From: Hydractinia symbiolongicarpus
Taxonomy: Eukaryota; Cnidaria; Hydrozoa; Anthoathecata; Hydractiniidae
Assembly (NCBI RefSeq): GCF_029227915.1
Contig: NC_079880.1
Span: 5,954,001-6,018,000 of the forward strand
Length of the DNA stretch: 64,000 bases
Direction: 5' to 3'
Part shown: one piece after another, positions 11,175-24,069 of the stretch
How the letters are laid out: each line of letters begins with the position of its first letter
How positions within the stretch are numbered: the first letter of the stretch is position 1
Made by a program: the position numbers and the translations under genes
The notes under the pieces: model-generated
What the model was told of the DNA's origin: nothing
The model's input: the letters and a program-made list of their open reading frames with translations, nothing else
Database searches by the model: none

Positions 11175-12520
11175 TTGAAAACTACAAGTCTCATGCGCTT
11201 CAGTGCTGAAAAAATAATTTAAAAAATCGTTTGGGAAATGATTTTACACCCTGGGTACTTTCTTTGTATACTTTTGACTATGCGGGCCGAGTCCGGGGTT
11301 TACGGGAAATGGCGGGTTTTCGTTTGCCGGCGATTAAACGTCTTTTATTCAGCGTCTCATCAAAAATGAAAACATTTTTGAAAACTACAAGTCTCATGCG
11401 TTTTAGTGGTGAAAAAATAATTTAAAAAATCGTTCGGGAAATGAGTTTACTCCCTGGGTACTTTCTTTGGCGGGTTTTCGTTTGCTGGCGATTAAACTTC
11501 TTTTATTCAGCGTCTCATCAAAAATGAAAACATTTTTAAAAACTACAAGTCTCATGGGCTTTAGTGGTGAAATAATAATTTAAAAAATCGTTCGGGAAAT
11601 GAGTTTACTCCCTGGGTACTTTCTTTGTATACTTTTGACTATACGGGCTAAGCCCGGGATTTACGGGAAATCGCAGGTTTTCGTTTGCCGGCGATTAAAC
11701 TTCTTTTATTCAGCGTCTCATCAAAAATGAAAACATTTTTGAAAACTACAAGTCTCATGCGTTTTAGTGGTGAAAAAAAATTTAAAAAATCGTTCGGGAA
11801 ATGAGTTTACTCCCTGGGTACTTTCTTTGTATACATTCGACTATACGGGCCAAGCCCCAGATTTACGGGAAAACGCGGGATTTCGTTTGCCAGCGAATAA
11901 ACCTCTTTAATTAGGCGTCTCATCAAAAATGAAAACATCTTTGAAAATTACAAGTCTCATGGGCTTTAGTGGTGAAATAATAATTTAAAAAATCGTTTGG
12001 GAAATGAGTTTACTCCCTGGGTACTTTCTTTGTATACTTTTGACTATACGGGCCGAGTACGGGATTTACGGGAAATCGCAGGTTGTCGTTTGCCGGCGAT
12101 TAAACTTCTTTTATTCAGCGTCTCATCAAAAATGAAAACATTTTTGAAAACTACAAGTCTCATGCGTCTTAGTGGTGAAAAAATAATTTAAAAAATCGTT
12201 AGGGAAATGAGTTTACTCACTGGGTACTTTCCTTGTATTATTTTGACTATACGGGCCGAGACCGGGATTTACGGGAAATTGCGGGTGTTCGTTTGCCGGC
12301 GATTAAACTTCCTTTATTCATTGTCTCATCAAAAATGGAAACATTTTTAAAAACTACAAGTCTCATGGGCTTTAGTGGTGAAATAATAATTTAAAAAATC
12401 GTTTGGGAAATGAGTTTACTCCCTGGGTACTTTCTTTGTATACTTTTGACTATACGGGCCGAGTACGGGATTTACGGGAAATCGCAGGTTTTCGTTTGCC
12501 GGCGATTAAACTTCTTTTAT
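11175..12520 (+). repeat. 1,375-bp tandem duplication, copy 2
   Basis: Direct repeat of 9,800-11,145 at +1,375 bp. It parts from copy 1 near 12,521, where ttattcagcg replaces ttattcaccg and the sequence becomes like the first units of the window (bases 1-375). Confidence 0.88.
11424..11581 (+). repeat. Shortened unit, 158 bp (copy 4)
   Basis: The deletion junction is identical again, 1,375 bp downstream of the copy at 10,049 and within the second copy of the 1,375-bp duplication. Confidence 0.9.
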
Positions 12521-14169
12521 TCAGCGTCTCATCAAAAATGAAAACATTTTTGAAAACTACAAGTCTCATGCGTTTTAGAGGTGAAAAAATAATTTAAAAA
12601 ATCGTTCGGGAAATGAGTTTACACCCTGGGTACTTTCTTTGTATACTATTGACTATACGGGCCGAGTCCGGGATTTACGGGAAATCGCAGGTTTTCGTTT
12701 GCCGGCGATTAAACTTCTTTTATTCAGCGTCTCATCAAAAATGAAAACATTTTTAAAAACTACAAGTCTTATGCGTTTAGTGGTGAAAAAATAATTTAAA
12801 AAATCGTTCTGGAAATGAGTTTACTCCCTGGGTACTTTCTTTGTATACTTTTGACTATACGGGCCGAGTCCGGGATTTACGTGAAATCGCAGGTTTTCGT
12901 TTGCCGGCGATTAAACTTCTTTTATTCAGCGTCTCATCAAAAATGAAAACATTCTTGAAAATTACAAGTCTCATGCGTTTTAGTGGTGAAATAATAATTT
13001 AAAAAATCGTTTGGGAAATGAGTTTACTCCCTGGGTACTTTCTTTGTATACTTTTGACTATACGGGCCGAGTCCAGGATTTACGGGAAATCGCAGGTTTT
13101 CGTTTGCCGGCGATTAAACTTCTTTTATTCACCGTCTCATCAAAAATGAAAACATTTTTAAAAACTACAAGTCTCATGCGCTTTAGTGCTGAAAAAATAA
13201 TTTAAAAAATCGTTCTGGAAATGAGTTTACTCCCTGGGTGCTTTCTTTGTATACTTTTGACTATACGGGCCGAGTCCGGGATTTACGGGAAATCGCAGGT
13301 TTTCGTTTGCCGTCGATTAAACTTCTTTTATTCAGCGTTTCATCAAAAATGAAAACATTCTTGAAAACTACAAGTTTCATGCGTTTTAGTGGTGAAATAA
13401 TAATTTAAAAAATCTTTTGGGAAATGAGTTTACTCCCTGGGTACTTTCTTTGTATACTTTTGACTATACGGGCCGAGCCAAGGATTTACGGGAAATCGCA
13501 GGTTTTCGTTTGCCGGCGATTAAACTTCTTTTATTCACCGTCTCATCAAAAATGAAAACATTTTTAAAAACTACAAGTTTCATACGCTTTAGTGCTGAAA
13601 AAATAATTTAAAAAATCGTTCGGGAAATGAGTTTACTCCCTGGGTACTTTCTTTGTATACTTTTGACTATACGGGCCGAGTCCGGGGTTTACGGGAAATG
13701 GCGGGTTTTCGTTTGCCGGCGATTAAACTGCTTCTATTCAGCGTCTCATCAAAAATGAAAACATTTTTAAAAACTACAAGTTTCATGCGTTTTAGTGGTA
13801 AAAAAATAATTTAAAAAATCGTTCGGGAAATGAGTTTACTCCCTGGGTACTTTCTTTGTATACTTTTGGTTATACGGGCCGAGTCCAGGGTTTACGGGAA
13901 ATGGCGGGTTTTCGTTTGCTGGCGATTAAACTTCTTTTATTCAGCGTCTCATCTAAAATGAAAACATTTTTAAAAACTACAAGTCTCATGGGCTTTAGTG
14001 GTGAAATAATAATTTAAAAAATCGTTCGGGAAATGAATTTACACCCTGGGTACTTTCTTATTATACTTTTTACTATACGGGCCGAGTCCGGGATTTACGG
14101 GAAATCGCAGGTTTTCGACTGCCGGCGATTAAACTTCTTTTATTCAGCGTCTCATCAAAAATGAAAACA
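12521..14169 (+). repeat. Mixed satellite units between blocks
   Basis: About eight units with no obvious internal higher-order period. They include ttattcaccg/agtgctg units related to those near 3,660-4,260, a full-length ttggttatacgg unit that looks like the parent of the 158-bp deleted units, and a cttattatac unit that is the earliest example of the three-unit cassette common further right. Confidence 0.75.
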
Positions 14170-15182
14170 TTTTTGAAAACTACAAGTCTCATGCGTTTTA
14201 GTGGTGAAAATATAATTTAAAAAATCGTTCGGGAAATGAGTTTACTCCCTGGGTACTTTCTTTGTATACTTTTGACTATACGGTCCGAGTCCGGGATTTA
14301 CGGGAAGTCGCGGGTTTTCGTTTGCCGGCAATTAAACTTCTTTTATTCAGCGTCTCATCAAAAATAAAAACATTTTTAAAAACTGTAAGTCTCATGGGCT
14401 TTAGTGGTGAAATAGTAATTTAAAAAATCGTTCGGGAAATGAGTTTACACCCTGGATACTTTCTTTGTATACTTTTGACTATACGGACCGAGTTCGGGAT
14501 TTACGGGAAATCGCAGGTTTTCGTTTGCCGGCGATTAAACTTCTTTCATTCAGCGTCTCATCAAAAATGAAAACATTTTTGAAAACTACAAGTCCCATGC
14601 GTTTTAGTGGTGAAAAGATAATTTAAAAAATCGTTCTGCAAATGAGTTTACTCACAGGGTACTTTCTTTGTATACATTCGACTATACGGGCCAAGCCCGG
14701 GATTTACGGGAAATCGCGGGTTTTCGTTTTCCGACTATTAAACCTCTTTCATTAAGCGTCTCATCAAAAATGAAAACATTTTTGAAAACTACAAGTCTCA
14801 TGCGTTTTAGTGGTGAAAAAAAATTTGAAAAATCGTTTGGGAAAAGAGTTTACTCCCTGGGTACTTTCTTTGTACACATTCGACTATACGGGCCAAACCC
14901 CGGGTTTACGGGAAAACGCGGGATTTCGTTTGCCAGCGATTAAACCTCTTTCATTAGGCGTCTCATCAAAAATGAAAACATCTTTGAAAATTACAAGTCT
15001 CATGGGCTTTAGTGGTGAAATAATAATTTGAAAATCGTTTGGGAAATGAGTTTACTCCCTGGGTACTTTCTTTGTATACTTTTGACTATACGGGCCGAGT
15101 ACGGGATTTACGAGAAATCGCAGGTTTTCGTTTGCCGACGATTAAACTTCTTTTATTCAGCGTCTGATCAAAAATGAAAACA
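14170..15182 (+). repeat. 1,013-bp (five-unit) tandem duplication, copy 1
   Basis: Five units in the order: tacggtccgag with gaagtcg, ctggatac, tactcacaggg with ttttccgac, ttgggaaaagag with tttgtacacattcg, then gagtacggg with cgtctgatc. The whole order repeats at +1,013 bp. Few differences are visible: a linker one base shorter near 15,030 (tttgaaaatcg), and cattgtatac in copy 2 where copy 1 has ctttgtatac. Confidence 0.85.
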
Positions 15183-16239
15183 TTTTTGAAAACTACAAGT
15201 CTCATGCGTTTTAGTGGTGAAAATATAATTTAAAAAATCGTTCGGGAAATGAGTTTACTCCCTGGGTACTTTCTTTGTATACTTTTGACTATACGGTCCG
15301 AGTCCGGGATTTACGGGAAGTCGCGGGTTTTCGTTTGCCGGCAATTAAACTTCTTTTATTCAGCGTCTCATCAAAAATAAAAACATTTTTAAAAACTGTA
15401 AGTCTCATGGGCTTTAGTGGTGAAATAGTAATTTAAAAAATCGTTCGGGAAATGAGTTTACACCCTGGATACTTTCATTGTATACTTTTGACTATACGGA
15501 CCGAGTTCGGGATTTACGGGAAATCGCAGGTTTTCGTTTGCCGGCGATTAAACTTCTTTCATTCAGCGTCTCATCAAAAATGAAAACATTTTTGAAAACT
15601 ACAAGTCCCATGCGTTTTAGTGGTGAAAAGATAATTTAAAAAATCGTTCTGCAAATGAGTTTACTCACAGGGTACTTTCTTTGTATACATTCGACTATAC
15701 GGGCCAAGCCCGGGATTTACGGGAAATCGCGGGTTTTCGTTTTCCGACTATTAAACCTCTTTCATTAAGCGTCTCATCAAAAATGAAAACATTTTTGAAA
15801 ACTACAAGTCTCATGCGTTTTAGTGGTGAAAAAAAATTTGAAAAATCGTTTGGGAAAAGAGTTTACTCCCTGGGTACTTTCTTTGTACACATTCGACTAT
15901 ACGGGCCAAACCCCGGGTTTACGGGAAAACGCGGGATTTCGTTTGCCAGCGATTAAACCTCTTTCATTAGGCGTCTCATCAAAAATGAAAACATCTTTGA
16001 AAATTACAAGTCTCATGGGCTTTAGTGGTGAAATAATAATTTAAAAAATCGTTTGGGAAATGAGTTTACTCCCTGGGTACTTTCTTTGTATACTTTTGAC
16101 TATACGGGCCGAGTACGGGATTTACGAGAAATCGCAGGTTTTCGTTTGCCGACGATTAAACTTCTTTTATTCAGCGTCTGATCAAAAATGAAAACATTTT
16201 TGAAAACTACAAGTCTCATGCGTTTTAGTGGTGAAAAAA
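15183..16239 (+). repeat. 1,013-bp (five-unit) tandem duplication, copy 2
   Basis: Direct repeat of the preceding block with all five unit types in order. It ends near 16,240, where the linker is aaaaaataattt and the next unit is the gttaggg/tactcactggg type familiar from the left third of the window. Confidence 0.85.
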
Positions 16240-17261
16240 TAATTTAAAAAATCGTTAGGGAAATGAGTTTACTCACTGGGTACTTTCCTTGTATTCTTTT
16301 GACTATACGGGCCGAGACCGGGATTTACGGGAAATTGCGGGTTTTCGTTTGCCGGCGATTAAACTTCTTTTATTCAGCGTCTCATCAAAAATGAAAACAT
16401 TTTTAAAAACTACAAGTCTCATGGGCTTTAGTGGTGAAATAATAATTTAAAAAATCGTTTGGGAAATGAGTTTACTCCCTGGGTACTTTCTTTGTATACT
16501 TTTGACTATACGGGCCGAGTACGGGATTTACGGGAAATCGCAGGTTTTCGTTTGCCGGCGATTAAACTTCTTTTATTCAGCGTCTCATCAAAAATGAAAA
16601 CATTTTTGAAAACTACAAGTCTCATGCGTTTTAGTGGTGAAAAAATAATTTAAAAAATCGTTCGGGAAATGAGTTTACTCCCTGGGTACTTTCTTTGTAT
16701 ACTTTTGACTATACGGGCTGAATCCAGGATTTACGGGAAATCGCAGGTTTTCGTTTGCCGGCGATTAAACTTCTTTTATTCACCGTCTCATCAAAAATGA
16801 AAACATTTTTAAAAACTACAAATCTCATGCGTTTTAGTGGTGAAAAAATAATTTAAAAAATCGCTCTGGAAATGAGTTTACTCCCTGGGTACTTTCTTGG
16901 TATACTTTTGACTATGCGGGCCGAGTCCGGGGTTTACGGGAAATGGCGGGTTTTCGTTTGCCGGCGATTAAACGTCTTTTATTCAGCGTCTCATCAAAAA
17001 TGAAAACATTTTTGAAAACTACAAGTCTCATGCGTTTTAGTGGTGAAAAAATAATTTAAAAAAACCTTTGGGAAATGAGTTTACTCCCTGGGTACTTTCT
17101 TTGTATACTTTTGGTTATACGGGCCGAGTCCAGGGTTTATGGGAAATGGCGGTTTTCGTTTGCTGGCGATTAAACTTCTTTTATTCAGCGTCTCATCAAA
17201 AATGAAAACATTTTTAAAAACTACAAGTCTCATGGGCTTTAGTGGTGAAATAATAATTTAA

Positions 17262-17868
17262 AAAATCGTTCGGGAAATGAGTTTACACCCTGGGTACTTT
17301 CTTATCATACTTTTGACTATACGGGCCGAGTCCGGGATTTACGGGAAAGCGCAGTTTTTCGTCTGCCGGCGATTAAACTTCTTTCATTCAGCGTCTCATC
17401 AAAAATGAAAACATTTTTGAAAACTACAAGTCTCATGCGTTTTAGTGGTGAAAATATAATTTAAAAAATCGTTCGGGAAATGAGTTTACTCCCTGGGTAC
17501 TTTCTTTGTATACTTTTGACTATACGGTCCGAGTCCAGGATTTACGGGAAGTCGCCGGTTTTCGTTTGCCGGCGATTAAACTTCTTTTATTCAGCGTCTC
17601 ATCAAAAATGAAAACATTTTTAAAAACTGCAAGTCTCATGGGCTTTAGTGGTGAAATAATAATTTAAAAAATCGTTCGGGAAATGAGTTTACACCCTGGA
17701 TACTTTCTTTGTATACTTTTGACTATACGGGCCGAGTCCGGGATTTACGGGAAATCGCAGGTTTTCGTTTGCCGGCGATTAAACTTCTTTCATTCAGCGT
17801 CTCATCAAAAATGAAAACATTTTTGAAAACTACAAGTCTCATGCGTTTTAGTGGTGAAAAAAAGATTT
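17262..17868 (+). repeat. Three-unit cassette (cttattatac / tacggtccgag / ctggatac)
   Basis: A recurring trio. The first unit has tttcttatcatac (elsewhere tttcttattatac), the second has tacggtccgag with gaagtcg, and the third has acaccctggatac with ttctttcattcagc. The trio recurs starting near 18,480, 20,914, 22,737, 24,359, 25,577, 32,672 and 33,890, with an older form at about 14,022-14,620. It is usually followed by a gaaatgagattactcacaggg-type unit. This copy and the next are 1,218 bp apart. Confidence 0.8.
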
Positions 17869-18479
17869 AAAAAATCGTTCGGGAAATGAGTTTACTCCCT
17901 GGGTACTTTCTTTGTATACATTCGACTATACGGGCCAAGCGCAGGATTTACGGGAAATCGCAGGATTTCGTTTGCCGGCGATTAAACCTCTTTTATTAAG
18001 CGTCTCATCAAAAATGAAAACATTTATGAAAACTACAAGTCTCATGCGTTTTAGTGGTGAAAATTAATTTAAAAAATTGTTCGGGAAATGAGTTTACTCC
18101 CTGGGTACTTTTGTTTGTGTACTTTTGACTATACGGGCCGAGTCCGGGATTTACGGGAAGTCGCGTGTTTTCGTTTGCCGGCAATTAAACTACTTTTATT
18201 CAGCGTCTCATCAAAAATGAAAACATTTTTAAAAACTACAAGTCTCGTGGGCTTTAGTGCTGAAATAATAATTTAAAAAGTCGTTCGGGAAATGAGTTTA
18301 CACCCCGGGTACATTCTTTGTATACTTTTGACTATACGGGCCAAGTCCGGGATTTACGGGAAATCGCAGGTTTTCGTTTGCCGGCGATTAAACTTCTTTT
18401 ATTCAGCGTCTCATCAAAAATGAAAACATTTTTAAAAACTACAAGTCTCATGGGCTTTAGTGGTGAAATAATAATGTAA

Positions 18480-19087
18480 AAAATCGTTCGGGAAATGAGT
18501 TTACACCCTGGGTACTTTCTTATTATACTTTTGACTATACGGGCCGAGTCCGGGATTTACGGGAAAGCGCAGGTTTTCGTCTGCCGGCGATTAAACTTCT
18601 TTCATTCAGCGTCTCATTAAAAATGAAAACATTTTTGAAAACTACAAGTCTCATGCGTTTTAGTGGTGAAAATATAATTTAAAAAATCGTTCGGGAAATG
18701 AGTTTACTCCCTGGGTACTTTCTTTGTATACTTTTGACTATACGGTCCGAGTCCAGGATTTACGGGAAGTCGCGGGTTTTCGTTTGCCGGCGATTAAACT
18801 TCTTTTATTCAGCGTCTCATCAAAAATGAAAACATTTTTAAAAACTGCAAGTCTCATGGGCTTTAGTGGTGAAATAATAATTTAAAAAATCGTTCGGGAA
18901 ATGAGTTTACACCCTGGATACTTTCTTTGTATACTTTTGACTATACGGGCCGAGTCCGGGATTTACGGGAAATCGCAGGTTTTCGTTTGCCGGCGATTAA
19001 ACTTCTTTCATTCAGCGTCTCATCAAAAATGAAAACATTTTTGAAAACTACAAGTCTCATGCGTTTTAGTGGTGAAAAAATAATTTA
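18480..19087 (+). repeat. Three-unit cassette, second copy in this zone
   Basis: Same trio as at 17,262, offset by 1,218 bp (six units). It is followed by two adjacent, almost identical agattactcacaggg units at about 19,087-19,289 and 19,290-19,492, which are a single-unit tandem duplication. Confidence 0.8.
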
Positions 19088-19138
19088 AAAAATCGTTCTG
19101 GAAATGAGATTACTCACAGGGTACTTTCTTTGTATACA

Positions 19139-19152
19139 TTCGACTATACGGG
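19139..19152 (+). other. TTCG-N6-CGGG motif, representative of the cattcgac subfamily
   Basis: In the tacattcgac subfamily the unit reads TTCG, six bases (actata), then CGGG. In the other main subfamily TTTG replaces TTCG. The arrangement resembles the essential TTCG and CGGG halves of the CENP-B box, but that box has seven spacer bases with a fixed A at the fifth. This is therefore one base short and not a match. The motif recurs in many units from about 14.7 kb rightward, and twice earlier (10,461 and 11,836). Confidence 0.5.
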
Positions 19153-20169
19153 CCAAGCCCTGGGTTTACGGGAAATCGCGGGTTTTGGTTTGCCGGCGAT
19201 TAAACCTCTTTCATAAAACGTCTCATCAAAAATGAAAACATTTTTGAAAACTACAAGTCTCATGCGTTTTAGTGGTGAAAAAAAAATTTAAAAAATCGTT
19301 CTGGAAATGAGATTACTCACAGGGTACTTTCTTTGTATACATTCGACTATACGGGCCAAGCCCTGGGTTTACGGGAAATCGCGGGTTTTGGTTTGCCGGC
19401 GATTAAACCTCTTTCATAAAGCGTCTCATCAAAAATGAAAACATTTTTGAAAACTACAAGTCTCATGCGTTTTAGTGGTGAAAAAAAAATTTAAAAAATC
19501 GTTCGGGAAATGAGTTTACTCCCTGGGTACTTTCTTTGTATACATTCGACTATACGGGCCAAGCGCGGGATTTACGGGAAATCGCGGGATTTCGTTTGCC
19601 GGCGATTAAACGTCTTTTATTAGGCGTCTCATCAAAAATGAAAACATTTTTGAAAACTGCAAGTCTCATGCGTTTTAGTGGTGAAAAGATAATTGAAAAA
19701 ATCGTTTCGGAAATGAGTTTACTCACAGGGTACTTTCTTAGTATACATTCGACTATGCGGGCCAAGCCTGGGATTTACGGGAAATCGCGGGTTTTCGTTT
19801 GCCGGCGATTAAACAACTTTCATTAAGCGTCTCATCAAAAATGAAAACATTTATGAAAACTACAAGTCTCATGCGTTTTAGTGGTGAAAATTAATTTAAA
19901 AAATTGTTCGGGAAATGAGTTTACTCCCTGGGTACTTTCTTTGTGTACTTTTGACTATACGGGCCGAGTCCGGGATTTACGGGAAGTCGCGGGTTTTCGT
20001 TTGCCGGCAATTAAACTACTTTTATTCAGCGTCTCATCAAAAATGAAAACATTTTTAAAAACTACAAGTCTCGTGGGCTTTAGTGCTGAAATAATAATTT
20101 AAAAAATCGTTCGGGAAATGAGTTTACACCCTGGATACTTTCTTTGTATACTTTTGACTATACGGGCCG

Positions 20170-21995
20170 AGTCCGGGATTTACGGGAATCGCAGGTTTTC
20201 GTTTTCCGGCGATTAAACTTCTTTCATTCAGCGTCTCATCAAAAATGAAAACATTTTTGAAAACTACAAGTCTCATGCGTTTTAGTGGTGAAAAAATAAT
20301 TTAAAAAATCGTTCTGGAAATGAGATTACTCACAGGGTACTTTCTTTGTATACATTCGACTATACGGGCCAAGCTCTGGGTTTACGGTAAATCGCGGGTT
20401 TTGGTTTGCCGGCGATTAAACCTCTTTCATAAAGCGTCTCATCAAAAATGAAAACATTTTTGAAAACTACAAGTCTCATGCGTTTTAGTGGTGAAAAAAA
20501 AATTTAAAAAATCGTTCGGGAAATGAGTTTACTCCCTGGGTACTTTCTTTGTATACATTCGACTATACGGGCCAAGCGCGGGATTTACGGGAAATCGCGG
20601 AAGTTCGTTTGCCGGCGATTAAACCTCTTTTATTAAGCGTCTCATCAAAAATGAAAACATTTTTAAAAACTACAAGTCTCGTGGGCTTTAGTGCTGAAAA
20701 AATAATTTAAAAAATCGTTCGGGAAATGAGTTTACACCCCGGGTACATTCTTTGTATACTTTTGACTATACGGGCCGAGTCCGGGATTTACGGGAAATCG
20801 CAGGTTTTCGTTTGCCGGCGATTAAACTTCTTTTATTCACCGTCTCATCAAAAATGAAAACATTTTTAAAAACTACAAGTCTCATGGGCTTTAGTGGTTA
20901 AATAATAATTTAAAAAATCGTTCGGGAAATGAGTTTACACCCTGGGTACTTTCTTATTATACTTTTGACTATACGGGCCGAGTCCGGGATTTACGGGAAA
21001 GCGCAGGTTTTCGTCTGCCGGCGATTAAACTTCTTTCATTCAGCGTCTCATCAAAAATGAAAACATTTCTGAAAACTACAAGTCTCATGCGTTTTAGTGG
21101 TGAAAATATAATTTAAAAAATCGTTCGGGAAATGAGTTTACTCCCTGGGTACTTTCTTTGTATACTTTTGACTATACGGTCCGAGTCCAGGATTTACGGG
21201 AAGTCGCGGGTTTTCGTTTGCCGGCGATTAAACTTCTTTTATTCAGCGTCTCATCAAAAATAAAAACATTTTTAAAAACTGCAAGTCTCATGGGCTTTAG
21301 TGGTGAAATAATAATTTAAAAAATCGTTCGGGAAATGAGTTTACACCCTGGATACTTTCTTTGTATACTTTTGACTATACGGGCCGAGTCCGGGATTTAC
21401 GGGAAATCGCAGGTTTTCGTTTGCCGGCGATTAAACTTCTTTCATTCAACGCCTCATCAAAAATGAAAACATTTTTGAAAACTACAAGTCTCATGCGTTT
21501 TAGTGGTGAAAAAATAATTTAAAAAATCGTTCTAGAAATGAGATTACTCACAGGGTACTTTCTTTGTATACATTCGACTATACGGGCCAAGCCCTGGGTT
21601 TACGGGAAATCGCGGGTTTTGGTTTGCCGGCAATTAAACCTCTTTCATAAAGCGTCTCATCAAAAAGGAAAACATTTTTGAAAACTACAAGTCTCATGCG
21701 TTTTAGTGGTGAAAAAAAAATTTAAAAAATCGTTCGGGAAATGAGTTTACACCCTGGGTACTTTCTTTGTATACTTTTGACTATACGGGCCGATTCCGGG
21801 ATTTACGGGAAATCGCAGGTTTTCGTTTGCCGGCGATTAAACTTCTTTTATTCAGCGTCTCATCAAAAATGAAAACATTTTTAAAAACTACAAGTCTCAT
21901 GGGCTTTAGTGGTTAAATAATAATTTAAAAAATCGTTCGGGAAATGAGTTTACACCCTGGGTACTTTCTTATTATACTTTTGACTATACGGGCCG
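20170..21995 (+). repeat. 1,826-bp (nine-unit) duplication, copy 1
   Basis: Markers recurring at +1,826 bp include the one-base-short tacgggaatcgc with gttttccggc, an agattactcacaggg unit, an accccgggtac unit, the three-unit cassette and a gccgattccggg unit. The match holds to about 21,890. At least five single-base differences are visible, for example aagctctggg versus aagccctggg and cggaagttcg versus cggaatttcg. Confidence 0.8.
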
Positions 21996-23716
21996 AGTCC
22001 GGGATTTACGGGAATCGCAGGTTTTCGTTTTCCGGCGATTAAACTTCTTTCATTCAGCGTCTCATCAAAAATGAAAACATTTTTGAAAACTACAAGTCTC
22101 ATGCGTTTTAGTGGTGAAAAAATAATTTAAAAAATCGTTCTGGAAATGAGATTACTCACAGGGTACTTTCTTTGTATACATTCGACTATACGGGCCAAGC
22201 CCTGGGTTTACGGGAAATCGCGGGTTTTGGTTTGCCGGCGATTAAACCTCTTTCATAAAGCGTCTCATCAAAAATGAAAACATTTTTGAAAACTACAAGT
22301 CTCATGCGTTTTAGTGGTGAAAAAAAAATTTAAAAAATCGTTCGGGAAATGAGTTTACTCCCTGGGTACTTTCTTTGTATACATTCGACTATACGGGCCA
22401 AGCGCGGGATTTACGGGAAATCGCGGAATTTCGTTTGCCGGCGATTAAACCTCTTTTATTAAGCGTCTCATCAAAAATGAAAACATTTTTAAAAACTACA
22501 AGTCTCGTGGGCTTTAGTGCTGAAAAAATAATTTAAAAAATCGTTCGGGAAATGAGTTTACACCCCGGGTATATTCTTTGTATACTTTTGACTATACGGG
22601 CCGAGTCCGGGATTTACGGGAAATCGCAGGTTTTCGTTTGCCGGCGATTAAACTTCTTTTATTCACCGTCTCATCAAAAATGAAAACATTTTTAAAAACT
22701 ACAAGTCTCATGGGCTTTAGTGGTTAAATAATAATTTAAAAAATCGTTCGGGAAATGAGTTTACACCCTGGGTACTTTCTTATTATACTTTTGACTATAC
22801 GGGCCGAGTCCGGGATTTACGGGAAAGCGCAGGTTTTCGTCTGCCGGCGATTAAACTTCTTTCATTCAGCGTCTCATCAAAAATGAAAACATTTCTGAAA
22901 ACTACAAGTCTCATGCGTTTTAGTGGTGAAAATATAATTTAAAAAATCGTTCGGGAAATGAGTTTACTCCCTGGGTACTTTCTTTGTATACTTTTGACTA
23001 TACGGTCCGAGTCCAGGATTTACGGGAAGTCGCGGGTTTTCGTTTGCCGGCGATTAAACTTCTTTTATTCAGCGTCTCATCAAAAATGAAAACATTTTTA
23101 AAAACTGCAAGTCTCATGGGCTTTAGTGGTGAAATAATAATTTAAAAAATCGTTCGGGAAATGAGTTTACACCCTGGATACTTTCTTTGTATACTTTTGA
23201 CTATACGGGCCGAGTCCGGGATTTACGGGAAATCGCAGGTTTTCGTTTGCCGGCGATTAAACTTCTTTCATTCAGCGTCTCATCAAAAATGAAAACATTT
23301 TTGAAAACTACAAGTCTCATGCGTTTTAGTGGTGAAAAAATAATTTAAAAAATCGTTCTAGAAATGAGATTACTCACAGGGTACTTTCTTTGTATACATT
23401 CGACTATACAGGCCAAGCCCTGGGTTTACGGGAAATCGCGGGTTTTGGTTTGCCGGCAATTAAACCTCTTTCATAAAGCGTCTCATCAAAAAGGAAAACA
23501 TTTTTGAAAACTACAAGTCTCATGCGTTTTAGTGGTGAAAAAAAAATTTAAAAAATCGTTCGGGAAATGAGTTTACACCCTGGGTACTTTCTTTGTATAC
23601 TTTTGACTATACGGGCCGATTCCGGGATTTACGGGAAATCGCAGGTTTTCGTTTGCCGGCGATTAAACTTCTTTTATTCAGCGTCTCATCAAAAATGAAA
23701 ACATTTTTAAAAACTA
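21996..23716 (+). repeat. 1,826-bp (nine-unit) duplication, copy 2
   Basis: Repeat of 20,170-21,890. Its last part overlaps the start of the 8,313-bp block: the tctagaaatgag unit at about 23,350 and the gccgattccggg unit near 23,618 belong to both, which shows how successive amplifications reused the same units. Confidence 0.78.
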
Positions 23717-24069
23717 CAAGTCTTATGCGTTTTAGTGGTGAAAAAATAATTTAAAAAATCGTTCTGGAAATGAGTTTACTCCCTGGGTACTATCTTTGCA
23801 TACTTTTGTCTATACGGGCCAAGCCCGGGATTTACGGGAAATCTCGGGTTTTCGTTTGCCGGCGATTAAACAACTTTCATTAAGCGTCTCATCAAAAATG
23901 AAAACATTTCTGAAAACTACAAGTCTCATGCGTTTTAGTGGTGAAAATTAATTTAAAATATCGTTTGGGAAATGAGTTTACTCCCTGGGTACTTTCTTTG
24001 TATACTTTTGACTATACGGGCCGAGTCCGGGATTTACGGGAAGACGCGGGTTTTCTTTGCCGGCAACTA

